A DNA stretch of 64,000 nt from Rhodamnia argentea (lineage: Eukaryota > Streptophyta > Magnoliopsida > Myrtales > Myrtaceae). The position numbers and the translations under genes are program-made. Shown here in pieces: positions 1-16,480 of this stretch. The notes under the pieces were generated by a model. The model did not search any database. It worked only from the letters and a program-made list of their open reading frames with translations, and was not told the origin of the DNA. The stretch's first letter is position 1, and each line of letters opens with the position of its first letter. The DNA is taken from positions 4,588,001 to 4,652,000 of the forward strand of contig NC_063156.1 in assembly GCF_020921035.1 (NCBI RefSeq), given 5' to 3'.

Positions 1-367
1 AAGTCAAAATCTACGCAAAAAAATAAAATAAAAAATTAATAAAATAAAAAATAAAAAAATTGGACGGAGAAATTTTTTAATGGATCACTTGTGCGATTGG
101 TCAAATAAAAGTGCAAAAGTATCATAAGAATAAATACCCTTTTCGCAACGTAAGCTCCAACTAACAATCCTAGGGAGCACAACTTCGCGTGCTCCTCCCC
201 CTGTCCAAACGTCCCTTTTCTTGAAGTTTCTCTGGCAAATTTTCCAATTCAACAAAAGACATTTTTCAACGCCAAGACCAACCCCCCACAGCCCAAAGTC
301 TTCTTCTTGATCTTGCTGTTCATCGTACTTTTGCTTCGCATGTTCCTCTGATCTCTCCTGCAGCATC
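1..367 (+). promoter_or_regulatory. 5' flank and probable 5' UTR of the PFP-beta gene
   Basis: This stretch begins with an A-rich tract (about 1-60) and has no convincing coding sequence. It lies directly upstream of the PFP-beta start codon at 368 and must hold at least the 5' UTR and proximal promoter. A weak TATA-like AATAAATA sits near 128-136, but I cannot fix a transcription start. Open frames seen on the minus strand are not supported by any family resemblance. Confidence 0.4.
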
Positions 368-5038
<4,671 letters not shown>

Positions 5039-5938
5039 GAGGGTTCACTGATTTTTGGCTAACATGGACTGACTTCAGCGGCTTAAGTAAATAACCGATC
5101 ATGAGGAAGCAAGCCTACCCAGTTCATACCACTTCATATGAAAGCTCTACTGATGGAGAAAAGCCAGAGGAATTGTTTTTGAGTGACATTAAACTCCTGC
5201 ACATTACTCCATTTCTTATGTAAAGCGTTCAATCTAAACCGACATAGGTGATGTCCGGCTTATGTTGATGTTTTCATGTTAACTTATCGGTACGATATTG
5301 TAAAAGGGTATAGGCAACATCCTTATTTCTTGTTCAAGAATATCCTCGAACATGCAGATATTATCCGACGGATCTCGAAATTGTTGGACGTTTATGTATG
5401 CATTCACATTAATTGACTTACATGAATGATGGTTTTGACTTTGTTTTGTATTGCATCCGCATTAATCAACTCTACCAAAGCATGGTTTTGACTTCTAGCA
5501 CCATCGAAAAGTATTCGTTTCTTACCCTGACGGAGACGCAATGAACGTCACAGTCCAGTCAGACTCGTGCACGGCGGGGCAAGGAAGATATGGAAAATGG
5601 GATGGATGGCGATCGATGACGTGGCATCCACCCTGCGTTGTTCATAGCCCACCAAAGCAAGAAGCTTCTCTCTGAGCTGAAGCTCGCTTTCTTCTTCCTC
5701 TTCTTCTTCTTCGGCGCCTGGCTAGGGTTTCTGGGGGTTCCTTTCTCTGTTCCTAACCAGTTGACTGCGCAAAATCTACGGGCAATTCCACCCTAAAGGG
5801 TCACCGTCTGAATCCGCAGTTTCATCGGCGTCTTCTCCGACGCATTTCGTCGCCTAGAGCCCCTTCGATTTCTGCGAAATTCGCAGCTTCCCGCGCCAAG
5901 CTCAAGTCTTTTTCTTTTCTTTAAGCTGAGCTTCGTTC
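5039..5938. other. Spacer: PFP-beta 3' UTR, then promoter and 5' UTR of the EBS-like gene
   Basis: The first few hundred bases are AT-rich and must include the PFP-beta 3' UTR, although I cannot place the poly(A) site. From about 5640 the sequence becomes pyrimidine-rich, with a CTT/CTC tract near 5685-5715 of the kind common in plant 5' leaders. It is followed by a GC-richer leader running to the EBS-like start codon at 5939. No other gene is seen. Confidence 0.5.
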
Positions 5939-8218
5939 ATGGCCAAGACGAAACCCGGAAGGAAGGACGTCGACTCGTACAAAATCAAAGGCACCAATAA
6001 AGTCGTCCGACGTAACGCCCCTCTCTCTCTGTCGCCCTCATTATTGCTTAACTTCTTCCCTCTCTCTGATTGCTTCTTACGAGAAGAAGATTGCACGAAA
6101 TCGTTGCGAATGTAAGAAACCTTTCTATTGATTTGAGTAGGTTTGGTAGCTTTAGTGTGTCCCAAATAGCTATGCGGTATGCTCTGTCTCTGCTAAGCTG
6201 GCTATGGTTTGAGGTGGGGAAAGGTTGAGTTTTGTCGTCGTTCTTGCAGCTGGTGATTGTGTGCTGATGCGCCCGTCGGCGTCCGACGAGCCCCCTTATG
6301 TGGCGCGGGTGGAGAAAATCGAAGCCGATCATCGGAACGATGTTAAAGTTCGCGTGCGGTGGTATTATCGTCCGGAGGAGGCGGTTGGAGGGCGCAGGCA
6401 GTTCCACGGGGCAAAGGAGCTATTTCTTTCTGATCACTATGATGTGCAGAGCGCGCACACCATAGAAGGGAAGTGCACTGTGCACACGTTCAAGGACTAC
6501 ACGAAGCTCGAGGATGTTGGGGCTGAGGATTACTTCTATAGGTTCGAGTACACGGCCGCAACTGGTGGGTTCACACCAGACGGAGTGGCCGTGTAAGTTC
6601 TCTCATTCGCATGAATCATGTCAACTCTCTCAAATAGTTTTGTATCCAGACCTCTCTTCTGGGTTGTTGGTTGAGTGATTTTTGCTAGTTTTTCTTTAAG
6701 TAGCTCGGTTTCTTTTGCTGTTTTGGCTTGTAAAATATGCTCTAAAAATATTGAGGATGTTGAATTGTGGGATTAGTGCTTCTTGGAGATGTCTCTTCTT
6801 ACTTCTTGGTGTTTTTATGCTTCTGTACTCGGCATTACTGGGGTTCCCATTTGAATGGTTGTTCTCGGTTTCTCGTATTTCAGGTATTGCAAGTGCGAAA
6901 TGCCTTATAACCCTGATGACCTAATGGTTCAATGCGAAGGATGCAAGGACTGGTAAAATCTGAAGCAGCTGCTGTTCTGTTTTGTGGAGTCCACAAGTTA
7001 TTGCAATCTATGCTGATGGAAGTTTATTTGGCTTTGACTAGATATAAGTTCGTCGTTCATATTTCAAAATTATTGGAATTACATAGACATTGAGTTGCAT
7101 GCCATTAGTTTCCAATGCACCCTGGCACATTTTAATATGGCGGTTGTTCATAACCTTTCATATGGTCCTTCTTTCCCTAAGGATCCTTTGTCCTCACTGT
7201 GGTTGTTTGGAATAATTTGATCCCCCCTTCTTTCTGTTGGTCACAAATTTGATCCATTTTTGCGGTTATCTTTTATTGCAGGTTTCATCCTTCTTGTATT
7301 GCGATGACAATTGAAGATGCAAAGAAGTTGGATCGGTTCTTGTGTGCTGACTGCTCGCCTGATGATCATGCCAACAGATCACTGAATGACTTCCCTGTAT
7401 CGGCATCTATTGAAACTAAGGTCTCCCCCGCCTGCCTTCCCCTTGTCGTGCCATGCACTGGCAAAGTGGCAAGTGCATGTGAGAGGGATGTATGATGAAT
7501 TCTGATGCCATTTCAAGTACCATGTGACTATTCATGCTTGCAGATTTAGGGATTTTCAGCATTATGCGTAGTTCCTCATCCATGAATTACGCATGCAATT
7601 CTCATCAGGATAATTTCTGATTCCCATAGATTGAGATAATTACAGTCATAAAATAAGATAACGTTGACTCTAATAGAGCACGGGTAGCTCTGGTACTTCA
7701 AACTATTGGATGGAAGGACTGAACTAATTTATGCTGAAATCTCTGAACCCTCTCGTAATGTTGGAAGCCTTCAGAATTCCCTGTATTTCCCACCTTGACA
7801 GTTCAAACCATGAGATTTCTAAATTGGCTAACTTACAATTACATTCTAAAATATGCGTAACCCTTTCCAAAGTTGCTTATGTTCTTTAGTATGATCTTGC
7901 TAGTTTCACAATGACACATATGATAGGCTTTTAAACTTCTATATTAAGATCATGAATCATGATGAGATTTATCAACGCATAGACAGTGATGCTGGCCCTT
8001 TTTGCAAGCTGAGCTACTTTCTGGGTTTTATTTATTTATGTATTTATGCTAGATGATTCTGCAATTATTGTTACCAGCAACCTTTTTTCATTTTCACTTG
8101 GTCGTTATTTGTATGATGTTTCCCCTGTGGTGTCAGTAAGATATATTTCTTTTCCCCTTTTATTTAGATCTTGTTCGTTTAATCATGGCAGGGGGAGCCT
8201 AAGCGACGGAAAAGATGA
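5939..8218 (+). CDS. EBS: EBS/SHL-type BAH-PHD histone reader (EARLY BOLTING IN SHORT DAYS-like)
   Basis: This is a nuclear chromatin reader. In Arabidopsis, EBS and SHL bind H3K27me3 through the BAH domain and H3K4me2/3 through the PHD finger, and they repress flowering genes. Five exons join in frame: 5939-6011, 6250-6592, 6884-6952, 7282-7420 and 8192-8218, giving 216 aa (Arabidopsis EBS about 234). The protein opens [20 protein letters not shown]. The BAH domain spans about residues 25-140 and includes [20 protein letters not shown]. The PHD finger spans about 141-190 ([20 protein letters not shown], then CADCSP). The C-terminus is a basic PKRRKR, likely a nuclear signal. It resembles EBS more than SHL in the N-terminus and in [13 protein letters not shown]. 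The last exon codes only eight residues after a 771-nt intron, so a different 3' end is possible. Confidence 0.92.
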
Positions 8219-9409
8219 CAAATTGACCACATTGTGAACAGTTAATGGACGCCTAGTTTCTCGTCATCAAGCTTCACTGTCTTTTGTTGTGAAACTGTAC
8301 AGTGCAGAGAAGAAGACCCTGCTTGCGCAGAGTTGAGCCTCTTCATGGTGTTAGATATCTCCGTGTGTGCTAGACTTAGGATGTGTCTGTTTCATGTTCG
8401 CCCCTATGGGTGGCCTGAAAAGCGAGTTCATCCTTCTTTAGAGCCAATATGTATATATGCTGTAGTTGGATGACTCTTGAACTATCTTATGTTAGATTCA
8501 TTTTGTTTGTCTTGGGCTAAAGATTCAGCTGTATTTGCTGTGCTCGTTTAAGTTTCTTTCGCTTGAATAATGTCATAACGGGGCGAAAGGGGAATAGTGA
8601 TAGTTATCGTAAGAAGTTTGCCTGGAGGCGATTGATGCTGGTCTGAAGGTGGTCGACAGTTATCCCAAGAGACAATAAGTAATGAAAAGTCCTCTGTTTT
8701 CCGTCTCTTTAATCGGAGGTGATCCTCTATATTTTGTACTTCCGAAGTCGCTTTGCCTGCCCAGACACGTACAAGTAAGCTAACCAGCTACTTCACTTTG
8801 CTAACTACAATTACTCACCGCACATGAACTATCTTCCTTCGAACCGTTCTCTTTCTATAATTTGCTTTTTCACTTGTTTCTCAAAAGGGCCCGTCTGATA
8901 CTTCATCTTGTTCCCTATGTAGCCGCTCTGTTATATAATTGACGACCCACAGAACTTCTGAAGCGTGGGATACATTTTACTTGCATGAGCAGCAAAATCT
9001 GATGAAAATGAAACAGATTGGGTTCTTCACGTTTTATGTTGATCAATGCCTGCATGCTTGAGCAGTAGATAGATGTCCTAACTTCAAACCATTATGTTAC
9101 GTTTTGATCCTCCAAAAATTATCAGACAGATAAATACGCATCTACATTTCTGCGGCATAAAATCTCCAAAGCTCATATCACTATAAAAATCAGCACTTTC
9201 AATTAGAATAACATGGGTGTACAAAATAAGCCAAACTGGTAACAGACATTATGGACCTTATTTGCTCAAAACCCAAGCACTAACTAAGACCCATCCATCA
9301 TGGCATCGGACTTCCTAGTCGCAACCTACCAAGAACAGAGAGTGTATTGAAACAAGTCATGCCGGATAGAAAGACCACTTTGTCAGTAGAAGCCATGAGA
9401 GAGCGCTTA
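8219..9409. other. Spacer between convergent EBS-like and pTAC18-like genes
   Basis: It contains the EBS-like 3' UTR (probably the first 300-400 bases) and, from about 8660, the start of the block that is duplicated at 31.07 kb. The minus-strand 3' UTR of the pTAC18-like gene must lie in the right half. No further coding sequence is recognised. Confidence 0.55.
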
Positions 9410-9841
9410 CTACTCATCACCATATGCTCGGAAAGTATACCGCTCTTGGTACGGTCCATTGAAGTAAAGGTCAGCCTCAAACCACTTTGGATAACGAATG
9501 AGGTCACCAGCCAAGAATTGCATATAATTCTGGCTCCCCTCGGGCACGACCCTGACTTCCCCTTCCTCCACGTACACCAGCTGATCCACTTGCCAGTCCC
9601 AAGGCAAGCGGCACTTGCCCGTTTTCCACACTGACCATCTCGAAACCCCGAGCTCCTCGAGCCGCTCCTTCGAGACTTTCCTCTCCACCTTCACGTTGTA
9701 CAGTTCCTCCAGAGGTTTCTCTATCCGCATTGCCCTTATGCCATGACATCTCCTGAGGGCATGACTACATTTCCGGTGGTCTCTGGTGCTTGCTCTCTGA
9801 AAGGCAGAGCCAAAAGTTGGCGTCATGGTGATGCTCGCCAT
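9410..9841 (-). CDS. PTAC18: pTAC18-like RmlC-type cupin, plastid (intact copy)
   Basis: This is a small single-domain cupin resembling Arabidopsis PLASTID TRANSCRIPTIONALLY ACTIVE 18, a protein found with the plastid transcription complex; its biochemical activity is not established. The frame encodes 143 aa from the ATG at 9841-9839. That start is chosen over an in-frame one 12 codons upstream because MASITMTPTF begins a Ser/Thr/Arg-rich transit-like segment (about residues 1-38). The cupin core spans about 45-143, with LGVSRWSVWKTGKCRLPWDW, DQLVYVEEGEVRVVPEGS and AGDLIRYPKWFEADLYFNGP, and ends RAYGDE. There is no intron in the coding region. A duplicated copy of equal length at 31827-32258 carries two stop codons, so this is probably the working gene. 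Confidence 0.9.
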   Translation of the reverse strand: MASITMTPTFGSAFQRASTRDHRKCSHALRRCHGIRAMRIEKPLEELYNVKVERKVSKERLEELGVSRWSVWKTGKCRLPWDWQVDQLVYVEEGEVRVVPEGSQNYMQFLAGDLIRYPKWFEADLYFNGPYQERYTFRAYGDE

Positions 9842-11275
9842 TTGTGTATGTGCAAAATTTCTCCTTATGACGCTCACCTGATAGAACGTGAGATCATTTA
9901 GATGTTATAATGGTAAATGACATAAAAGAAAGTTCGTAAATGTAGCTTCTTATCCAGCAATGGCGTATGGTACACAATATCAGGCACAAAATCTGCAGAT
10001 AACCGCAGAAGACCAACATAAAACTCTCGCTGTTCATCAACGTTATCAGAAACCAGAATGCCCCAGATGAAGCATTCATCACAATGTTCGCATTTCAGAT
10101 TTCATTCTCATCCTTCGACGGCATCAGATTTAAGCCATATCTATCCGGAAACTTTGGTGCATTCCTCCTAACTTTTGCGAAAATCAGCTGTCACGTGAAT
10201 TCATCAAACGGGACATCAAACATAAGAGAAGTGATCTTTAAGTTACCTCAAGAGGGAAAAAAGCGAGAGAGATTAACTGTCAGGTTCTAGCAGACATTTT
10301 CACAAACAACTGTGAGGCATCCCAAGTTCTCGCCAATTCACAACAATTCAAGAAGTGATCTTTAAGTTACCAGAGATGAGTTTCTTCTCTACTCAACACA
10401 TTCCGAAGCCCGAGAAGACAAAAAAATCAATCAATCCCCGTGTTTTTACTTTTCCTTTTACCTGTACGAGTAATCTTCAAAGAAGATCCGGACCTTGGCT
10501 TCAATTTGGCTAAGAGCTAAAGCTAAGGTGTCAAAAACCCTGGATGAAGCAAGAGGGTTTTCCGACATCCCTTATCCAAAATCCAATCATCCTCACTCTT
10601 GCCTCTAACACAAAAAAAAATTAAAAACTAAAAAAAAATAATAAAAAGCCAGATTTGAGCCAAACTCACATCTAATGGGCCGTTCCACTGTCGGCCCAAA
10701 GCTCACTTCTATCGGCCCATATTTTAGCCCAACTCTCATCTCGTGGAAGTACTTGAGATACCTGATGATAAATTGATAATCCTCTGGTAAAATTTGGCGA
10801 ATCATAATTCCAAGAAAGGGATCAATTTTGCCTTTGTTCCTTTGGGCCTTTAAAGGCCCTTGGCCAAATGCTAAAAGTGTTTGATAAACAATTTTGAGAG
10901 CTTATTTTAAAAATCTTTCAAAGGCCTTTCTCTCGAGCTCACAACTCATTAGAATCGAGCGATCCAAGATTTTCGAAATACTAGAGAACATAATAGGCTG
11001 ATCACAATTTCACTCGGGAATCGGCCACTTTTCTGTTCTCTAGTTACAAGTCCAAAGAATTGTTATTAGATATAAGACACCCATTTTCCAAACAAGAATA
11101 TTGATCTTGATAAAAAAAAAATGGTTATCAAAACGTTTATTCACACCGGAGACCGTAGTTTAAATCCCGATGAGTGCAAGACTCTTTTATTCTCAATAAA
11201 ATGGTGCGGAACTGGTTCTTTCCCCGTAGCATTAGCGGTTTCGACCTCGAACTCAAGAGTCGAACCGGACGAACC
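9842..11275 (-). promoter_or_regulatory. 5' flank of the pTAC18-like gene
   Basis: This non-coding stretch lies upstream (higher coordinates) of the minus-strand cupin gene and is conserved in the duplicate. A CACCTGATAGAA sequence near 9877-9888 could be a splice site of a 5'-UTR intron on the minus strand, since it is kept in copy 2. A run of A and A/T is present at 10610-10645. No other coding sequence is supported. Confidence 0.4.
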
Positions 11276-11279
11276 CCGC

Positions 11280-11400
11280 CGAGAATCTTCATGGAGATTA
11301 GCTAGGCCTCGAGCAATTTCGGCAATTATCTTGTACTGTCTCTCCCTTTCTAAACTAAAGCGTTTGCGCCGGATCCGCATTGAGGACTTCCCGTTAATTG
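11280..11400 (-). pseudogene. Scrap of a receptor-like kinase catalytic domain
   Basis: Read on the minus strand this short stretch gives RERQYKIIAEIARGLANLHE followed by DSRR. That closely resembles kinase subdomain VIa of cysteine-rich or S-locus-type receptor kinases, whose usual form is RYKII.GIARGLLYLHEDSR. The HRD catalytic loop that should follow is absent, and the frame runs into unrelated sequence, so this is a relic. It abuts the right end of the duplicated block and is not seen in copy 2. The call rests on about 25 residues. Confidence 0.45.
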
Positions 11401-11558
11401 TAAGTGTTAAAACACAAAATGGAGCGGGAAGTCCAGCTCCTAGTGTTAAGTTCAAGAAGAAATTGGAAGATTCATATGCACGGATCTCATATATATGACA
11501 AATAAGCGAAACCGTAGGGGTATGTACTACCAAAAATGCAGCATGACAAATACGGTAT

Positions 11559-11908
11559 TGTTATATTTTTGACTTTCAAATTAGTGATAAGGTTATTTTG
11601 GACCATTCACTTTGTTTTAGGGTTTCTTAGATGGGGTTATAAAAAGGATATCTTGAATAGCATATTGTAACGTTTTGCTTTTACTACTGCCCTGAAACCC
11701 TTTGTTTTTTACTTCTTCTTGTTAGATCTTTGGATCTTTGATTGTACGCTTGTACACATTATTGAAGATAGTGAAACCCCTCTCTCTCCCCGTAGTTTTT
11801 CCCGTTTTGGGTTTTCCACGTAAATCGTGTTTCGTGCGTTCTTATTTTACTTTCATCCTTAGCTATTTTGCTTTTGAATTTGTGCATCTCTTGGCGTTTT
11901 CCGCAACA
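11559..11908 (+). repeat. 5' LTR of the copia element
   Basis: This 350-bp repeat ends TG...CA. It contains a TATA box (TATAAAAA, 11638-11645) that probably marks the U3 promoter, and a pyrimidine-rich CTCTCTCTCC downstream. Its sequence is nearly identical to the 3' LTR. Confidence 0.95.
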
Positions 11909-11911
11909 AAT

Positions 11912-11923
11912 TGGTATCAGAGC
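11912..11923 (+). other. Primer-binding site (tRNA-Met type)
   Basis: TGGTATCAGAGC lies three bases after the 5' LTR. It is the standard complement to the 3' end of initiator tRNA-Met used by plant copia elements to prime minus-strand DNA synthesis. Confidence 0.92.
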
Positions 11924-11949
11924 CAAGGAAATTCGATCTTTTGTTCGAG

Positions 11950-14900
11950 ATGGTATCTATCAAGTTCGAAGTGGCACCTTTCGATGGCCAAAACAATTTT
12001 GGGCTATGGAGGATTAAGATGAAGGCTTTGTTGCGTCGAGAAGGTTCGGTTAGAGCCTTGGATGGGAATTATCCCGACGACATGACTGCGGCAGAGATCG
12101 AGGAGATGGAAGAGAAGGCGCATAGCACCATCCAATTGTCGTTATCTGACAAGGTGCTTCGTGAAGTTCTTGATGAAGAAACGGCTTCGGGATTATGGCA
12201 AAAGTTAGAGAGTCTCTATATGAAGAAATCTCTTACGACGAGATTATTCTTGAAGCAGCGTCTTTACACGCTAAAGATGCAAGAAGGTACTCCTATCCAA
12301 GAACATCTAGATGAATTTAATAAAATTGTTATGGATATGAAAAATCTAGATTTGAAGTTAGATGATGAGGATCAAGCCCTAATTGTGTTATGCTCACTAC
12401 CAACCTCGTATGAGAATTTTGTGAATTCTATGTTGTATGGAAGAGAATCCATAACTCTTGAAGATGTGAAGGCTTCGCTGAATTCCCGAGAGATGCGTAC
12501 AAAGTTGAATGCGAGTAGCGGTCCAGATAAAGCAGATGGTTTAGTTGTTAGGGGAAGGTCCAATCATCGGGATAGACGCGGTAACAATAAAGGCCGTTCG
12601 AAATCTAGGTCGGGCCAGGATAAGAGAAAGGTTGAGTGTTACTATTGTCACAAGTTCGGACACTATAAAAACGAGTGTCCTTTGCTCAAAGCCAAGGGAA
12701 AAAAGTCAATGGAAAGTTCTGATTCGGCTAGTCCGGTTAAAGATAATGAGTCCGTTAATGTAGATAATGTTCTTCTTGTTTTGTCTTCGGATTGTCGTGT
12801 AGACGATGAATGGATTTTGGATTCGGCTTGTTCATACCATATGTGCCCAAATAGTGATTGGTTCCACACATATGAGAAAGTAACTGGTGGTTCGGTTTTG
12901 ATGGGCAACAATGCGGTTTGCGGGATTGTGGGTATTGGTACGGTGCGGATCAAATATCATGACAATGTAGTAAGAACTTTGACAAATGTTAGGCACATCC
13001 CAGATTTGAAGAAGAACCTTATTTCTTTGAGCGGTTTGGATTCCTTTGGTTGCATGTATACCGGTGGAGGTGGAGTTCTGAAAATTTCAAAAGGCTCCTT
13101 GATTGTGATGAGAGATAACAAGAATAATGGTATTTACGTTTTGCGGGGAAGTACCGTTGTTGGTTCTTTAAATATATCATCCTCTTCAGATTCTGATAAA
13201 TCAAGGTTGTGGCATATGCGGTTGGGTCACATGAGCGAAAGAGGAATGACAATCTTGAGTAAGCGTGGTTTACTGCGTGGGGAGCATACAATCTCACTTG
13301 ACTTTTGTGAGCATTGTGTTTACGGGAAACAATGCAGAGTTAGTTTCAATCTTGGGGTGCACTCGACAAAAGGCACGATTGACTACATTCACTCCGATTT
13401 GTGGGGACCCGCACGGGTTACATCTAAAGGTGATGCGGTTTATCTTCTGACATTTATTGATGACTTTTCTAGGAAAGTCCGGGTTTATTTCTTGAAGCGT
13501 AAAAGTGACGTTTTTGATACATTCAAGAAGTGGAAGATGTTGATTGAAAATCAAATTGGCAAGAAGATAAAGTGTCTCGGAACAGACAATGGTCTTGAGT
13601 TTTGCGGAGGTGATTTTAACAAGTCTTGTGAAGATTCGGGGATTGTTTGACATCGAACAGTCAGGTATACACCTCAACAAAATGGGGTGGCGGAGCGTAT
13701 GAACCGAACACTTTTAGAGAGAGCTAGATGTATGCTTTCTAATGCTGGACTTGATAAAGATTTCTGGGCTGAAGCCGTGAACACAGCATGTTATTTGGTG
13801 AATCGTTCTCCTTCTACTGCAATTGAATGTAAGACTCCAAACGAGGTATGGTCTGGTAAACCTTCTGATTATTCTGTTTTGAAAATATTTGGATGTCCCG
13901 CTTATTATCATGTAAAAGATGATAAGCTTGAACCTAGAGCCAAGAAAGGTATTTTCGTTGGTTATGCATATGGAGTTAAGGGATATAGATTGTGGTGTTC
14001 TGATCCTCGGTCACCAAAGTTTATAATCGATAGGGATGTTACTTTTGATGAAAACTCTATGCTTGATTGAAGAAAAGTTCTTGAGTCTGCAGATATTCAA
14101 GAAGAGGATATAGCGAAAGAGGTGGAGTTTAATGTAGAGCATCTAAGGAGAACTTTCGAAGATGTTCCTATTCAGTCAAAAAATGACAGTGAGCAACAAG
14201 ATTCAGATTCGATTAAAGAAGAAGTAGAAGAAGTGGAACAACATCGGACTTTGGTCGTAGGGAGAGCTAAAAGGCAAATTAAGCCTCTCCGGAGGTATGG
14301 TTTTGCTGATTTAGTAGCATATGCTCTTACAGATTCTGAAGAGCTTAGTATTGAAGAACCTTCTACATTTCGTGAAGCTACTAGTTGTTCTAAATTTGAA
14401 AAGTGGCTTGTTGCGATGAATGAAGAGATGGAGTCTCTTCATAAGAACCAAACTTGGGATCTTGTGAAATTGCCTAAAGGCAAAAGAGCCGTTAGATGCA
14501 AGTGGATCTTTAAACAAAAGGAGGGAATTTCAGGGGTTCAAGATGAAAGATTCAAAGCACGTTTGGTAGCGAAGGGCTTTAGTAAGAAGGAAGGGATCGA
14601 CTTTAATGAAGTGTTCTCTCCAGTTGTGAAACATAGTTCCATTCGTGTGTTGCTCGCATTAGTGGCCCTTTATGATTTAGAACTTGAGCAACTTGATGTC
14701 AAGACCGCTTTTCTGCATGGCGAGCTTGAGGAAACAATCTATATGTCTCAACCCGAGGGATTCATTATTGAGGGTAAAGAAGATCACGTTTGCAAATTGA
14801 AACGCTCTTTGTATGGTCTCAAGCAATCTCCACGACAATGGTACAAGAGGTTTGATAGTTTTATGTTAAGTCATGGCTATTCGCGAAGTGCGCATGACAG

Positions 14901-15930
14901 TTGTGTGTACTATAAGAGATTGCATGATGGTTCTTTTGTTTATTTGCTATTGTATGTGGATGACATGCTCATTGCAGCGAATGACATGTCGGAGATACGA
15001 TTGTTAAAAAAGCAACTTAGCAGGGAATTTGAGATGAAGGATCTTGGAGCAGTCAAGAGAATTCTAGGTATGGAGATTTGCAGAGACAGACAAGTTGGGA
15101 AATTATACCTTTCGCAGAAGGGGTATATTGAAAAAGTGCTTGAACGTTTCGGCATGAAGAATGCTAAACCGGTAAATACTCCTTTGGCGTCTCACTTTAG
15201 ACTTTCTGCTTCTTTGTCACCTAAAACCAAAGAAGATGAAGATGAGATGTTTCGAGTTCCATATTCTAGTACTGTGGGTAGTCTTATGTACGCTATGGTT
15301 TGCACTCGTCCGGATATTTCCCAAGCAGTTAGTGTTGTGAGCGGGTATATGACACATCCAGGTAAAGCTCATCGGCAAGTAGTGAAGTGGATTTTTCGAT
15401 ATATCCGGGGCACCTCGGATGTTGGTTTGGTCTTTAATAGAGATTGTGATACGGGGCATTCGGTTGTTGGCTTCGTTGATTCTGACTATGCGGGTGATCT
15501 CGATAAAAGGAGATCTTTGACAGGTTATGTTTTTACACTTGGTGGCTTCGCGGTTAGTTGGAGAGCAACTTTGCAAGACACGGTTGCTTTATCTACTACC
15601 GAAGCAGAGTACATGACAGCAACGGAAGCAGCAAAGGAAGCTCTTTGGTTGAAGCGTTTAGTTACGGAACTTGGGGTAAAGCAGGAGGAAGCCTCCGTTA
15701 TCTTTTGCGATAACCAAAGTGCAATCCAGTTGACCAAGAACGCGATGTATCATGAGAGAACGAAACACATTGACATTCGTTATCACTTTGTGCATGATGA
15801 GGTTGCTAAGGGTACAGTTACAATGAAGAAAGTCCCTGACAAATAATCCAAACAGATATGTTGACCAAACCAATTCCTTTGACTAAGTTCAAGCATTGTT
15901 TGGACTTGGTTGGTGTTCTCACTGTTTGAG
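11950..15930 (+). pseudogene. Copia gag-pol polyprotein, broken by two stops and a frameshift
   Basis: The frame starts at the ATG at 11950 (MVSIKFEVAPFDGQ). Domains in order: gag of UBN2 type (about 11970-12500); CCHC zinc knuckle CYYCHKFGHYKNEC (about 12637-12680); aspartic protease WILDSACSYHMC (about 12810), where DSA replaces the usual DSG as in many copia elements; GAG-pre-integrase HMRLGHMSERG with H/C zinc ligands; integrase catalytic core (about 13380-13900); reverse transcriptase with YVDDML (about 14955); and RNase H with DSDYAGDLDKRRSLTGY (about 15480). The breaks are a TGA at 13648-13650, where the family has Arg; a TGA at 14068-14070; and a shift at about 15840, after which the final MLTKPIPLTKFKHC segment lies in another frame. 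It is therefore an inactive polyprotein. Confidence 0.93.
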
Positions 15931-16113
15931 TTACTTAGGTGGAGTTGGTGGCGTTTCATCCCTTGTTTCCTACATCGAGTACGCTCACGTAGGTTTAGGG
16001 GTGTGCGTTGTCGATTCCATCGTTTGGCGGGTGGCCTTGTGTGGTCACTCTTGATGGTGAGGGAGAGAGGTCTTGTGGCGTTTGGTAAAACGCACTTCCG
16101 AAGATTTGAAGTC

Positions 16114-16125
16114 AAGGTGGAGATT
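16114..16125 (+). other. Polypurine tract of the copia element
   Basis: AAGGTGGAGATT lies immediately before the 3' LTR and is the usual plus-strand priming site of plant copia elements. Confidence 0.9.
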
Positions 16126-16475
16126 TGTTATATTTTTGACTTTCAAATTAGTGATAAAGTTATTTTGGATCATTCACTTTGTTTTAGGGTTTCTTAGATG
16201 GGGTTATAAAAATGATATCTTGAATAGCATATTATAACGTTTTGCTTTTACTTCTGCCCCGAAACCCTTTGTTTTTCACTTCTTCTTGTTAGATCTTTGG
16301 ATCTTTGATTGTACGCTTGTACACATTATTGAAGATAGTGAAACCCCTCTCTCTCCCCGTGGTTTTTCCCGTTTTGGGTTTTCCACGTAAATCGTGTCTC
16401 GTGCGTTCTTATTTTACTTTCATCCTTAGCTATTTTGCTCTTGAATTTGTGCATCTCTTGGCGTTTTCCGTAACA
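16126..16475 (+). repeat. 3' LTR of the copia element
   Basis: This 350-bp repeat has the same length as the 5' LTR with about 11 differences by eye. It ends at TAACA and is followed by the GGTAT target duplication. Confidence 0.95.
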
Positions 16476-16480
16476 GGTAT

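Larger units (their letters stand above)
8660..11275. repeat. Segmental duplication, copy 1 (partner at about 31070-36190)
   Basis: The sequence matches copy 2 almost continuously. Shared anchors include the segment after AAAAGTCCTCTGTTTTCCGT (8686 and 31095), the whole pTAC18-like reading frame, the stretch ending in AAGAGGGTTT (10550 and 32990), and the 'GGAGACC(G/A)TAGTTTAAAT' segment (11148 and 36060). Copy 1 lacks the large insertions of copy 2 and so represents the less altered state. Its right end merges with a kinase-like scrap at about 11280. Borders are approximate, being set by eye. Confidence 0.85.
11559..16475 (+). mobile_element. Full-length Ty1-copia LTR retrotransposon
   Basis: The element is 4917 bp, bounded by two 350-bp LTRs that start TGTTATATTTTT and end CAACA/TAACA, and flanked by an identical 5-bp target duplication GGTAT (11554-11558 and 16476-16480). 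It has a tRNA-Met primer-binding site and a polypurine tract in the expected places, and gag-protease-integrase-RT-RNaseH in copia order. By eye the two LTRs differ at about 11 of 350 positions (near 3%), mostly transitions, so insertion is fairly recent. The polyprotein has two internal stops and a terminal frameshift, so this copy cannot move by itself. The gag sequence looks like the Tork/TNT1 lineage, a family-level guess. Confidence 0.96.

Noticed and set aside
9504..9749. Alternative minus-strand frame over the pTAC18-like gene
   Set aside because: It is a shadow frame of the supported cupin coding sequence.
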